This document shows, piece by piece, positions 5,740 through 12,911 of a stretch of DNA of 12,948 nt. Under the pieces are notes generated by a model. The model saw only the letters and a list, made by a program, of their open reading frames with translations. It ran no database searches and had not been told where the DNA came from. Positions within the stretch are counted from its first letter, which is position 1, and each line of letters begins with the position of its first letter. Made by a program: the position numbers and the translations under genes. Source of the DNA: a bacterium (lineage in GTDB: Bacteria > Patescibacteriota > Minisyncoccia > Phycocordibacterales > JAKEFN01); the NCBI GenBank assembly GCA_022616085.1, contig JAKEFN010000027.1, positions 1 to 12,948 on the forward strand, given 5' to 3'.

Positions 5740-6980
5740 AACGAACGGAGCCGATCACCACGTCGCTCCTTGATATTGACCATTATAAGCCGGTCATGCT
5801 TCGGCTTATCTTTGAGTATTTCCGCGGCGTGCCGGTCAAATTTTCGGCTACGAATCGCACCAAGAAGGTGCGGCTTGCGGACGAGATTGACATAGTAAAG
5901 CTTCGCGAGGAGCTCGAACACTGTCGGACGCTCCGATATACGGAATCCGAGCTTGCTTTCATCGCACGGAATCCGAGCTTTAACGAGCCGCGGTTTCTTG
6001 AATTTCTACGGAACTTCCAGCTTCCGGAACTCCTGATTGAGAAGGATGCCGATTCCGGACAATTTGTGATTGAAGCGGCGAGGTCGTGGGAGCTTGCGTC
6101 ACTTTGGGAAACCATCGTGCTTCACACGGAGACGGAACTACTGTCGGAGTCGCGGCTTAAGGGCTTAACCGAACAGGAAATCGCCAAAATATATAATGAA
6201 GGCGATGCGCGGTTGAGCCGAAAGTTCAAACTCCTTAAGCCCTATGAAGGCCGCATCAACATCATGGAATTTGCAACGCGAAGGCGGTGGAGCAAGGCGT
6301 GGCAGAGACATGAAATAGAGCGCTTCGTGGCGGAACTTCCGGGGTCGCTCCTTGGCGTCTCAAACATGAAGCACGCGTACGATTTAGGCATCCCTTCACT
6401 CGGGACAATCGCTCATGAGATGTTTATGGGCGTCTTCGGAATTATGTTTGACCGAAGTAACTCGAATTGCGTGCTTGAGTCGCAGAACAAAATTATGGAG
6501 CTTTCCAAGAAGCTCTTTGGCGATAATTTTTCTACGATCCTCACGGACACCTACGGCACGGACTTTTTTGTTAAGAGTCTCTCACTCGAGCAGTGGCTGC
6601 GGTGGCTTGCATACCGGCAAGACTCCGGAGATCCGGCGGAATGCGCCGAAAAAATAATTGCGGCAATCGTCCGCCATGGCATTGACCCGCTCACAAAAAA
6701 AATCGTTTTTTCGGACGGGCTCACGGCGGAGAAGATAATAGAGCTCTACGAACGATTCCACGGACGCATCGGCGTGGCATTCGGGTGGGGGACTGACCTC
6801 GGCAATGACCTTGGTTTTCCCACCTTGTCGCTCGTTATGAAGCTTGTAGAAGCGAACGGGAACCCCACCGTCAAGCTCTCCGATAACCTCGCCAAAGCAA
6901 TGGGGCCCTTATGGCTTGTAGAATGGGCGACGATCGCATGTGGGTACACCAATACCCGCTATGAGGAGCTTGTTTATTAG
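5730..6980 (+). CDS. pncB: Nicotinate phosphoribosyltransferase
   Basis: PncB makes nicotinate mononucleotide from nicotinate and PRPP, the entry step of Preiss-Handler NAD salvage. The 416 residues match the PncB-type enzyme: SLLDIDHYK (12-20) at the start; the FATRRRWS motif (181-188); SNMKHAYDLGIPSLGTIAHE (211-230) with His229 at the position that is phosphorylated in the family; LTDTYGTD (271-278); RQDSGDP (296-302); FSDGL (327-331); and a phosphate-binding loop at FGWGTDLGNDLG (351-362), where other family members usually read GIGT-like. A GAGAGGG SD-like run (5716-5722) lies 7 bases before the ATG, and a 10-base palindrome GGGCTAGCCC (5720-5729) fills the gap. The neighbour nadE acts later in the same pathway. 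The family call is firm. Confidence 0.95.
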   Translation: MHLKRTEPITTSLLDIDHYKPVMLRLIFEYFRGVPVKFSATNRTKKVRLADEIDIVKLREELEHCRTLRYTESELAFIARNPSFNEPRFLEFLRNFQLPELLIEKDADSGQFVIEAARSWELASLWETIVLHTETELLSESRLKGLTEQEIAKIYNEGDARLSRKFKLLKPYEGRINIMEFATRRRWSKAWQRHEIERFVAELPGSLLGVSNMKHAYDLGIPSLGTIAHEMFMGVFGIMFDRSNSNCVLESQNKIMELSKKLFGDNFSTILTDTYGTDFFVKSLSLEQWLRWLAYRQDSGDPAECAEKIIAAIVRHGIDPLTKKIVFSDGLTAEKIIELYERFHGRIGVAFGWGTDLGNDLGFPTLSLVMKLVEANGNPTVKLSDNLAKAMGPLWLVEWATIACGYTNTRYEELVY

Positions 6981-6988
6981 TTTTTTTT

Positions 6989-7028
6989 CTCTCGCATACA
7001 GTCATATGCATGCGAGAGGCATTTTTTT
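6989..7028 (+). terminator. Intrinsic terminator or attenuator between pncB and nadE
   Basis: A perfect 9-bp stem, CTCTCGCAT (6989-6997) with ATGCGAGAG (7010-7018), is followed by GCA and seven T (7022-7028). A run of eight T precedes the stem, so it could also act on the other strand. A competing 5-bp stem, GCATA (6994-6998) with TATGC (7005-7009), shares bases with the main one. I see no clear promoter between it and nadE, so nadE may rely on read-through. Confidence 0.75.
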
Positions 7029-7043
7029 CAGGAGGGGACAAGG

Positions 7044-7067
7044 ATGTCGTCTGCTGAAACAAAGTGA
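7044..7067 (+). CDS. Possible seven-residue leader peptide upstream of nadE
   Basis: A strong SD (AGGAGGGG, 7030-7037) stands 6 bases before an ATG that opens the seven-codon frame MSSAETK, ending in TGA at 7065-7067. It lies directly after the terminator-like hairpin and ends 38 bases before nadE. The SD and spacing are good enough for real initiation. Yet the peptide is tiny, with no obvious regulatory codon run. It may also be a chance ATG after a relic SD. Confidence 0.25.
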   Translation: MSSAETK

Positions 7068-7094
7068 TTGGTCTTTGATTTTTAACTGAAAAAA

Positions 7095-7100
7095 AGGAGG
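7095..7100 (+). promoter_or_regulatory. Ribosome binding site of nadE
   Basis: AGGAGG with 5 bases before the ATG at 7106 is a full-consensus SD. It fixes the nadE start and contrasts with tgt, scpA, ybhB-type gene and clpB here, none of which has a recognisable one. Confidence 0.85.
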
Positions 7101-7105
7101 AAGCT

Positions 7106-8752
7106 ATGAGAATAGCGATGATTCAGCACAACCCGAAGGTCGGGGATTTTGAGGGTAATATCGATAAGATTTTCCGATACTATCGTTCGGCAGTCAGGCG
7201 CAATCCGGACATAGCCATCGCTCCCGAGATTGCGCTCTGGGGCTACCCGCCCTGCGACCAGCTCTTGGTGCCATCAATGGTTTGGCGGCAAGATAACGTT
7301 TTGATGCAACTGCGAGAAGCGGCTGAAATCCCGATCATTATCGGCGGAGTTGAAAAAAATAACGGACCCGGGATGCCGCTTTTCAATGTTGGTTATGTTC
7401 TCCATAAAAACTACCCCTTGAGAGGGAGTGTCAAACAATTACTCCCAAATTATAGCGTTTTTGACGAGAAGCGCTATTTTGAACCCGGAAAAAGGGGTGA
7501 AACGCATCTCTTTTTTAGAAAAGGAAACAGTTGTGCCGTTCTCGTATGCGAGGACATTTGGAACGGTTCGGAACTGCCGACTGATCGATATCTCTACGAT
7601 TACGATCCGGTTGCTGATTTGGAGGGAAAGGGAGTTGAGATACTCTTTGTCGTCAACGGATCGCCCTACTATTGGGGTAAAGGAAATGTCCGTCATACAC
7701 TGTTATCCGGCATCGCGAGACGTCTTGGGTGCATCGTCGTCTATGTCAATCAAGTTGGCGGCAACGACGAGCTCGTTTTTGACGGGCGAAGCTGTGCGTT
7801 TGACGCGGAGGGGAAGTGCATTGCCGCTATGGATCCTTGGGAAGAAGGCGTGCTCGTTTTTGAAACGGAAAACGCGCCGGAAGTCCCGTATCCCTTTGAT
7901 AGCGGAATGCTCAAAGAGCTCTATGATGCTCTTGTGCTCGGTGTCCGCGATTATATCCGGAAGATTGGCGCAAAAAAAGTCGTCTTGGGGTTATCGGGCG
8001 GCATTGACTCGGCGCTTGTACTCGTAATAGCCGCTGACGCGCTTGGGCCGGAGAATGTGGAAGCCGTATCCATGCCGTCACGATACACGGCGGATATGAG
8101 CAACGAAGATGCAAAGAAGCAGGCGGAAGCTCTCGGGGTGCAATACACGGTCATCCCGATTGAGGAGCCGGTCTCGGCGTTCCGCAATGTTCTCTCTAGC
8201 CGTTTCCCCGATGATGCTCCGAGCGTCGCGGATGAAAATATTCAAGCACGCGCACGCGGCAATATTCTCATGTACATCTCAAACAGGACAGAGAAAATAG
8301 TTCTCGCAACCGGAAACAAAAGCGAAATGTCGGTCGGCTATGCGACACTCTATGGCGATATGGCAGGCGGTTTTGCGCCAATTAAGGATGTGTATAAAAT
8401 GGACGTTCTCAAGCTAGCGCAATACCGTAATTTCATATCCCCATCCCCGGTTATCCCAAAAAGGGTGCTGAGGCGCCCGCCGTCTGCCGAGCTCGCGCCC
8501 GGACAGAGGGATACGGACTCGCTCCCGCCGTATGAAATACTCGATCCGATTCTCCGACTATATATCGAACATGATATGTCGGGGGAGGGAATAGCTGCAA
8601 AGGGGTTTGATCTTAAAACCGTGCATAGAATCATTCGCATGGTTGATAGAAATGAATTTAAGCGCCGCCAAGCCCCTCCGGGACTTAAAGTAACGGCAAG
8701 GGCGTTTAGCAACGACAGGCGTCTTCCCATAGCGGCAAAAGGCACGGTTTAA
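7106..8752 (+). CDS. nadE: Glutamine-dependent NAD+ synthetase
   Basis: NadE amidates nicotinate adenine dinucleotide to NAD+ using ATP and ammonia from glutamine. The 548-residue form has two domains. The N-terminal nitrilase-type amidase (about 1-255) has the expected triad: Glu41 in APEIALWGYPP, Lys110 just before LLPNYSVFDEKRYF, and Cys148 in VCEDIW. The C-terminal synthetase (about 270-548) has the pyrophosphatase P-loop LSGGIDS (296-302), ATGNKSEMSVGYATLYGDMAG (within 401-421), and RRPPSAEL...DSLPPYE (456-477). Both active sites look intact, so it can use glutamine. The start is set by a perfect SD. It follows pncB after a terminator-like hairpin, and its own terminator lies just behind the stop. 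NadD, which links the two steps, is not nearby. Confidence 0.96.
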   Translation: MRIAMIQHNPKVGDFEGNIDKIFRYYRSAVRRNPDIAIAPEIALWGYPPCDQLLVPSMVWRQDNVLMQLREAAEIPIIIGGVEKNNGPGMPLFNVGYVLHKNYPLRGSVKQLLPNYSVFDEKRYFEPGKRGETHLFFRKGNSCAVLVCEDIWNGSELPTDRYLYDYDPVADLEGKGVEILFVVNGSPYYWGKGNVRHTLLSGIARRLGCIVVYVNQVGGNDELVFDGRSCAFDAEGKCIAAMDPWEEGVLVFETENAPEVPYPFDSGMLKELYDALVLGVRDYIRKIGAKKVVLGLSGGIDSALVLVIAADALGPENVEAVSMPSRYTADMSNEDAKKQAEALGVQYTVIPIEEPVSAFRNVLSSRFPDDAPSVADENIQARARGNILMYISNRTEKIVLATGNKSEMSVGYATLYGDMAGGFAPIKDVYKMDVLKLAQYRNFISPSPVIPKRVLRRPPSAELAPGQRDTDSLPPYEILDPILRLYIEHDMSGEGIAAKGFDLKTVHRIIRMVDRNEFKRRQAPPGLKVTARAFSNDRRLPIAAKGTV

Positions 8753-8764
8753 AATGTTTAAAAT

Positions 8765-8801
8765 CCGGATAACCCCAAGGGCTGTCCGGTTTTTCTTTTT
8801 T
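8765..8801 (+). terminator. Intrinsic terminator after nadE
   Basis: CCGGA (8765-8769) pairs with TCCGG (8785-8789). The loop can add a short CCC/GGG pairing, and A residues before the stem can pair with the following T-run. The tail is TTTTTCTTTTTT (8790-8801). It starts 12 bases after the nadE stop, isolating the NAD cassette from clpB. Confidence 0.8.
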
Positions 8802-8816
8802 GCACATAGGGGGCTA

Positions 8817-8845
8817 TTGACACGGGTATCCTATTTTTGTAAAAT
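8817..8845 (+). promoter_or_regulatory. Strong sigma-70-type promoter of the Clp ATPase gene
   Basis: A perfect -35 TTGACA (8817-8822), a 17-base spacer and TAAAAT (8840-8845) are present. Start would be near 8852, giving an AT-only leader of about 15 bases without SD before the ATG at 8867. I see no CIRCE-like inverted repeat or heat-shock sigma site, so expression looks housekeeping. Confidence 0.75.
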
Positions 8846-8866
8846 ATAAGTAATATATTTATTCAT

Positions 8867-11563
8867 ATGCCGCCATTCAATCATTTCACCACCAAAGCGA
8901 AAGAGGCCATCCGGCGCGCCCATGAACTCGCGATTGAGCGGGGGCAGAACCATGTCGGGCCGCTTCATCTTCTCACTGCGCTCATAACGCAGGAAGAATC
9001 CATGGTCATTTCCATACTCGAACGCATGGAAGTCGACACCATTCTTCTTACAGACTCTCTCCTCGAGCTTATCGAGGCTCCGGACGGGTCATCCATTCTT
9101 ACGCCTTCATACCAGATTTATCTCACTCCCGAACTTGCGAAAGCTCTTGAACTTTCGAGCAAAATCGCGCAATCGCTCGGAGATGAATTTGTTTCAACCG
9201 AACACCTTTTTATCGCGATTTTTGACGTTCCCAGTCCGGCCCGCGACATGCTTACCCGCTTCCGGATAGACAAGGAATCGGTGCTTCGCGTTCTCGAGGA
9301 ATTCAAGCATTCGGATGTTGCGGCAGACAATGCGCGGGGAGCGAAAAAATTCCGTTTTCTTGAGCGATATACGCGGAACCTCACCAAGCTTGCGGCGGAA
9401 GACAAAACAGACCCCGTCATCGGACGGGATCGCGAAATCACGCGCGTCATGCAGATTCTTTCTCGGCGGACAAAAAATAACCCCATCCTCATCGGCGAAG
9501 CGGGAACGGGAAAAACTGCAATCGCGGAGGGACTTGCCCGCCGGATCGCAAGCAACGACGTGCCAGAATCGCTTCGGGACAAAGAGCTTGTATCGCTTGA
9601 CCTCGGTCTTTTGATCGCCGGCACGAAATATCGCGGCGAATTTGAAGAACGATTGAAGAGCATCATGCGCGATATCAGCCGCTCAGAGGGCAAAATTATT
9701 CTTTTTATCGACGAGATACATTCAATCGTCGGGCTTGGCGCGGCGGAAGGATCCGCCGATGCTTCGAATATGCTCAAACCCGCTCTTGCGAGAGGAGAAC
9801 TTCGCGCAATCGGCGCCACAACGCTCAAAGAATACCAGAAGCATATAGAAAAAGACCCCGCGCTTACGCGCCGGTTCCAGCCGGTTTTTGTCGACGAGCC
9901 GTCTGTTGACGATGCCATTGCGATACTGCGCGGACTGAAAGAGAAATACGAACTTTTTCATGGCGTGCGGATCACGGATGATGCCATCGTTTCGGCAGTG
10001 GAGCTTTCGAGCCGATATATAGGGGATCGATTTCTTCCGGATAAAGCTGTCGACCTCATCGATGAAGCGGCTTCGTCGCTCCGGATAGCCCTTGAAAATA
10101 AGCCGCCTGTTTTGGAAGACGCGCACAGAAAGATTATGCGCCTTGAGATTGAAAAAGAAGCCCTCAAAAAAGACGCGCAGACCGAAGGGGAGCCGGGAAA
10201 AAAGGCCGCAAGCCGCGTAAAAAACATTGATAAAGAAATCGCCGACCTTCGGGAAAAGACTCGCGAACTGGAACTTAAGTGGAACAACGAGCGAACCATT
10301 TTGTCCGAAATCAAAACCATTAAAAAAGAACTTGAATCGCTCCGAACCGAAGCGCAAAATGCGGAAATGCAGGCGGATCTTACGCGCGCGGCGGAAATAC
10401 GCTACGGGCGGATCCCTTCGCTTGAGAAAGATCTCAAAGATCGCGTGGCGAAACTGAAGAAGCTCCAGGGAACGCGGAGAATACTCAAGGAAGAAATCAT
10501 CGAGTCGGATATCGCTTCCGTCGTGTCGCAGTGGACGGGCATACCGGTGTCTCGGATGCTTGAGGAGGAAGAAGAAAAGCTCGCCCGCATCGAGGAAACT
10601 CTCAAAAAGCGCGTGGTTGGCCAAGATGCGGCAATTCATGAGGTTGCGGCGGCTGTTAAGCGTTCGCGCGTGGGCATTTCCGATCCTGAACGCCCGATAG
10701 GATCATTTCTCTTTTTGGGTCCGACCGGCGTTGGAAAGACGGAGCTCACCAAGGCGCTTGCCGCGTTTATGTTCAATGATGAAAAAGCGCTCGTTCGCGT
10801 CGATATGAGTGAATATATGGAGAAACATTCTGTTTCAAAACTCATCGGCTCTCCGCCCGGGTATGTGGGACATGAAGAGGCGGGAAATCTCACCGAGACC
10901 GTTCGCCACCGTCCGTATTCGGTTATTCTTTTCGATGAAGTTGAGAAAGCTCATCCTGAAGTGTTTAATATTTTGCTTCAAGTTCTTGACAATGGACGGC
11001 TTACGGACGCGAAAGGAAGAATCGTGAATTTCAAAAATACCATTGTCATACTCACGAGCAATATCGGCTCCGAATACATAGACAAAATGGAATCCATCGG
11101 CTTCAAGAATGGCGGCGCGGAAGGCGACTATCAGGAAGCAAAGACGAAAGTCATGGCGAGCTTGAAAGATTATTTCCGTCCGGAATTTCTCAATCGGCTC
11201 GACGGCATCGTTATTTTTGATATTCTCTCACCCAAAGTAATTGAGCAGATTGTCCGCATGCAGATAGAAACCGTCAAACGCCGCCTCGCGGAAAAAGAAA
11301 TCATGCTTACGGTTACTCCGGCCGCGCTCTCTTATTTCGCGGAAAAAGGTTATGACCCGCATTACGGCGCGCGTCCCCTGAAGCGCCTTATCGAGAACAA
11401 GATTTTGAATCCGATTGCCAATCTTATGATTGAGCACGCTGTTGGCGGAGGCGGAAAAATCGTGGTGGATGTTTCGGACGGCGACATTGCGGTGCGCCCG
11501 GAAAAAAGGGGCAAAAGGCACGGCCGAGGCGAAGAAACCAAATCTGCCGAGGCGGTTTTGTAA
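8867..11563 (+). CDS. clpB: Clp/Hsp100 AAA+ ATPase, ClpB-type middle domain with an IGF loop
   Basis: This is a hexameric ATP-driven unfoldase/disaggregase of 898 residues. Domains in order: two Clp N-repeats (about 1-150); AAA1 with Walker A GEAGTGKT (210-217), Walker B ILFIDE (278-283) and pore-loop KYRG (254-257); a long coiled-coil middle domain (about 411-540) containing RYGRIPSLEKDL, a ClpB hallmark; VSQWTGIPV (553-561); AAA2 with Walker A GPTGVGKT (618-625), pore loop GYVG (665-668) and Walker B VILFDE (686-691); and the C-terminal GARPLKRLIE segment. The middle-domain length argues for ClpB. However, IGF (744-746) with extra residues stands between TSNIG and RPEFLNRLD, where ClpA and ClpC carry their ClpP-docking loop, and ClpB normally does not. 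It could therefore be a disaggregase that feeds a protease; ClpC is the alternative name. It is monocistronic, with its own promoter and no SD. Confidence 0.93.
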   Translation: MPPFNHFTTKAKEAIRRAHELAIERGQNHVGPLHLLTALITQEESMVISILERMEVDTILLTDSLLELIEAPDGSSILTPSYQIYLTPELAKALELSSKIAQSLGDEFVSTEHLFIAIFDVPSPARDMLTRFRIDKESVLRVLEEFKHSDVAADNARGAKKFRFLERYTRNLTKLAAEDKTDPVIGRDREITRVMQILSRRTKNNPILIGEAGTGKTAIAEGLARRIASNDVPESLRDKELVSLDLGLLIAGTKYRGEFEERLKSIMRDISRSEGKIILFIDEIHSIVGLGAAEGSADASNMLKPALARGELRAIGATTLKEYQKHIEKDPALTRRFQPVFVDEPSVDDAIAILRGLKEKYELFHGVRITDDAIVSAVELSSRYIGDRFLPDKAVDLIDEAASSLRIALENKPPVLEDAHRKIMRLEIEKEALKKDAQTEGEPGKKAASRVKNIDKEIADLREKTRELELKWNNERTILSEIKTIKKELESLRTEAQNAEMQADLTRAAEIRYGRIPSLEKDLKDRVAKLKKLQGTRRILKEEIIESDIASVVSQWTGIPVSRMLEEEEEKLARIEETLKKRVVGQDAAIHEVAAAVKRSRVGISDPERPIGSFLFLGPTGVGKTELTKALAAFMFNDEKALVRVDMSEYMEKHSVSKLIGSPPGYVGHEEAGNLTETVRHRPYSVILFDEVEKAHPEVFNILLQVLDNGRLTDAKGRIVNFKNTIVILTSNIGSEYIDKMESIGFKNGGAEGDYQEAKTKVMASLKDYFRPEFLNRLDGIVIFDILSPKVIEQIVRMQIETVKRRLAEKEIMLTVTPAALSYFAEKGYDPHYGARPLKRLIENKILNPIANLMIEHAVGGGGKIVVDVSDGDIAVRPEKRGKRHGRGEETKSAEAVL

Positions 11564-11619
11564 CGCGTTGCTTCGCGGCATTCGCGGGCACGGTTTTTGT
11601 TCGCCGCCTTCGTTTTTGC

Positions 11620-11647
11620 TTGACATTTTTGTACGGGAGCATATGAT
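11620..11647 (+). promoter_or_regulatory. Promoter upstream of secE
   Basis: TTGACA (11620-11625) and TATGAT (11642-11647) are separated by 16 bases, a near-consensus housekeeping promoter. Start would be near 11654, just 8 bases before a GC-rich hairpin with a T-run. It is the only clear promoter for the secE-nusG pair. Confidence 0.65.
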
Positions 11648-11661
11648 AAGCATATAAAAGA

Positions 11662-11681
11662 GCCCCGCGGGGCGGTTTTTT
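11662..11681 (+). terminator. GC hairpin with T-run between the secE promoter and secE
   Basis: GCCCCGCGGGGC (11662-11673) is a perfect 12-base palindrome followed by GG and six T (11676-11681). As RNA it gives a short GC stem with a CGCG loop. It could be the clpB terminator. But it lies downstream of the secE promoter, so if it works it would also end nascent secE transcripts, making it an attenuator candidate. The stem is short, so read-through is likely. Confidence 0.5.
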
Positions 11682-11711
11682 AGAAGAAGGGGAAAATAAA
11701 CAAAGATTTTT

Positions 11712-11894
11712 ATGAGCAATATCGAGGATTATTTAAGAGACACGAAAGGCGAACTTCGCCATGTAAGCTGGCCAACCAGAAAACAGACGGTCAATTTTAC
11801 CGTGCTCGTGATAATTCTCTCCCTCTTGACCGCGGCGATTCTCGGCGCATTCGACTATGTCTTCACGAAGGGGCTTCAGTGGATTATACGATAG
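11712..11894 (+). CDS. secE: Preprotein translocase subunit SecE
   Basis: SecE clamps SecY in the SecYEG protein-conducting channel of the inner membrane. This is the minimal single-span form, 60 residues. It has an amphipathic N-terminal helix, the family motif VSWPTRKQ (18-25), one transmembrane helix (about 28-50) and a short outer tail. It lies directly before nusG, the conserved bacterial order. A purine-rich AAGGGG run lies some 20 bases upstream of the ATG, too far for a normal SD. Short length is typical of the family outside Enterobacteria. Confidence 0.95.
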   Translation: MSNIEDYLRDTKGELRHVSWPTRKQTVNFTVLVIILSLLTAAILGAFDYVFTKGLQWIIR

Positions 11895-11915
11895 CCGAGA
11901 TATTTTTATTTCACC

Positions 11916-12461
11916 ATGTCAAAGCAAGAACAAACACAAGAACGAAACTGGTATGCAATTCACACTTATGCGGGCTACGAGAATGCCGTTGCGCGCAATT
12001 TGAAACAGCGCATAGACTCCCTTGGAATGGAGGATCGGATATTCAATGTCATCGTTCCGACAGAAAAGAAAATCAAGATTAAAGGCGGGAAGCGCGTCGA
12101 GGTTGAAGAGAAAGTTTACCCCGGCTATGTCCTTGTCGATATGATCGTAAACGATGATTCATGGTATGTGGTGAGAAATACCCCGCGCGTTACGGGTTTT
12201 ATCGGCACCGGCATTCACCCCGTGCCGCTTCGTCCGGACGAGATCAAAGACCTCTTCGGTCGTATGGAAACCGACCATGCAAAACATACAGTTGATCTTA
12301 CGATTGGCGAAACCGTTACGATTATTGACGGGCCTTTCAAAGACCTTGAGGGGAAGGTCGCCGAGGTTGACGACGAGCGCGGACGCGTTAAAGTATTGGT
12401 ATCCATGTTCGGAAGAGAGACGCCGGTGGAGCTTGATTTCTTGCAAGTCAAGAAAATATAA
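11916..12461 (+). CDS. nusG: Transcription termination/antitermination protein NusG
   Basis: NusG binds RNA polymerase and links it to Rho or the ribosome. The 181-residue protein has the NGN domain (about 10-118), with NWYAIHTYAGYENAVARNLK (11-30) and VYPGYVLVDM (68-77). The KOW domain follows (about 128-181), with GETVTIIDGPFKDLEGKV (131-148) and VLVSMFGRETPVEL (160-173). Length and motifs are normal, with no inserted domain. It follows secE after 21 bases and has no recognisable SD. The stop codon is part of a TATAAT box that probably serves rplK. Confidence 0.97.
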   Translation: MSKQEQTQERNWYAIHTYAGYENAVARNLKQRIDSLGMEDRIFNVIVPTEKKIKIKGGKRVEVEEKVYPGYVLVDMIVNDDSWYVVRNTPRVTGFIGTGIHPVPLRPDEIKDLFGRMETDHAKHTVDLTIGETVTIIDGPFKDLEGKVAEVDDERGRVKVLVSMFGRETPVELDFLQVKKI

Positions 12462-12462
12462 T
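12433..12462 (+). promoter_or_regulatory. Promoter of rplK inside the end of nusG
   Basis: TTGATT (12433-12438), 18 bases, then a perfect TATAAT (12457-12462) that contains the nusG stop codon. Start would be near 12469, leaving about 17 AT-rich bases before the rplK ATG with no SD. A second, weaker extended -10, TG-A-TATTAC (12471-12479), would place +1 on the ATG itself. Confidence 0.55.
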
Positions 12463-12485
12463 ATTTATTTTGATATTACAAACAT

Positions 12486-12911
12486 ATGGCAAAAAAAATA
12501 ACAAAAGTCGTGAAAGTTCAGGCGCCGGGAGGAAAAGCGACACCCGCGCCGCCTTTGGGTCCTACTTTGGGGCAAACCGGCATCAATATCGGCGAATTCG
12601 TGAGTAAATTCAACGAAGCGACCCGGGAGATGATGGGGGATATCGTGCCGGTGGAGATTACCGTCTATGAAGACCGGAGTTTTACTTTTGTCCTAAAAAC
12701 TTCTCCGGCCTCAAATCTTCTCATGAAAGCCGCCGGCATCCAAAAAGGTTCCGGAAAAAACGCAACCAAAAAAGCCGGTTCGGTCAGCATGTCTCAAGTC
12801 CGCGAAATCGCGGAGAAAAAGATGCCCGATCTTAACGCTCACGATACCGCCGCCGCGGTAAAAATCATCATGGGCACCGCGCGTTCCATGGGGATTGAAG
12901 TAAAGGGGTAA
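12486..12911 (+). CDS. rplK: 50S ribosomal protein L11
   Basis: L11 binds the GTPase-associated region of 23S rRNA and the L10/L7-L12 stalk base. The 141-residue protein has both domains: the N-terminal domain with the proline-rich PAPPLGPTLGQTGINI (20-35) that contacts the thiostrepton-site rRNA, and the C-terminal RNA-binding domain with LKTSPASNLLMKAAGI (70-85), KAGSVSMSQVREIAE (96-110) and MGTARSMGIEV (129-139). Length is standard. Position after nusG is the canonical order, and rplA is expected next. It lacks a usable SD; the promoter within nusG suggests it can be expressed independently of secE-nusG. Confidence 0.97.
   Translation: MAKKITKVVKVQAPGGKATPAPPLGPTLGQTGINIGEFVSKFNEATREMMGDIVPVEITVYEDRSFTFVLKTSPASNLLMKAAGIQKGSGKNATKKAGSVSMSQVREIAEKKMPDLNAHDTAAAVKIIMGTARSMGIEVKG

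Noticed and set aside
8753..8866. CIRCE or heat-shock regulation of clpB
   Set aside because: No TTAGCACTC-type inverted repeat; the promoter is an ordinary TTGACA-17-TAAAAT.
9118..10639. Long minus-strand frames of 266 and 305 codons opposite clpB
   Set aside because: Shadow frames of a strongly conserved gene; low-complexity Ser/Arg or Phe/Arg composition and no start signal.
11564..11711. tRNA-Trp or another RNA gene before secE, a common arrangement
   Set aside because: No cloverleaf arms, T-loop consensus or CCA end could be found in this gap.
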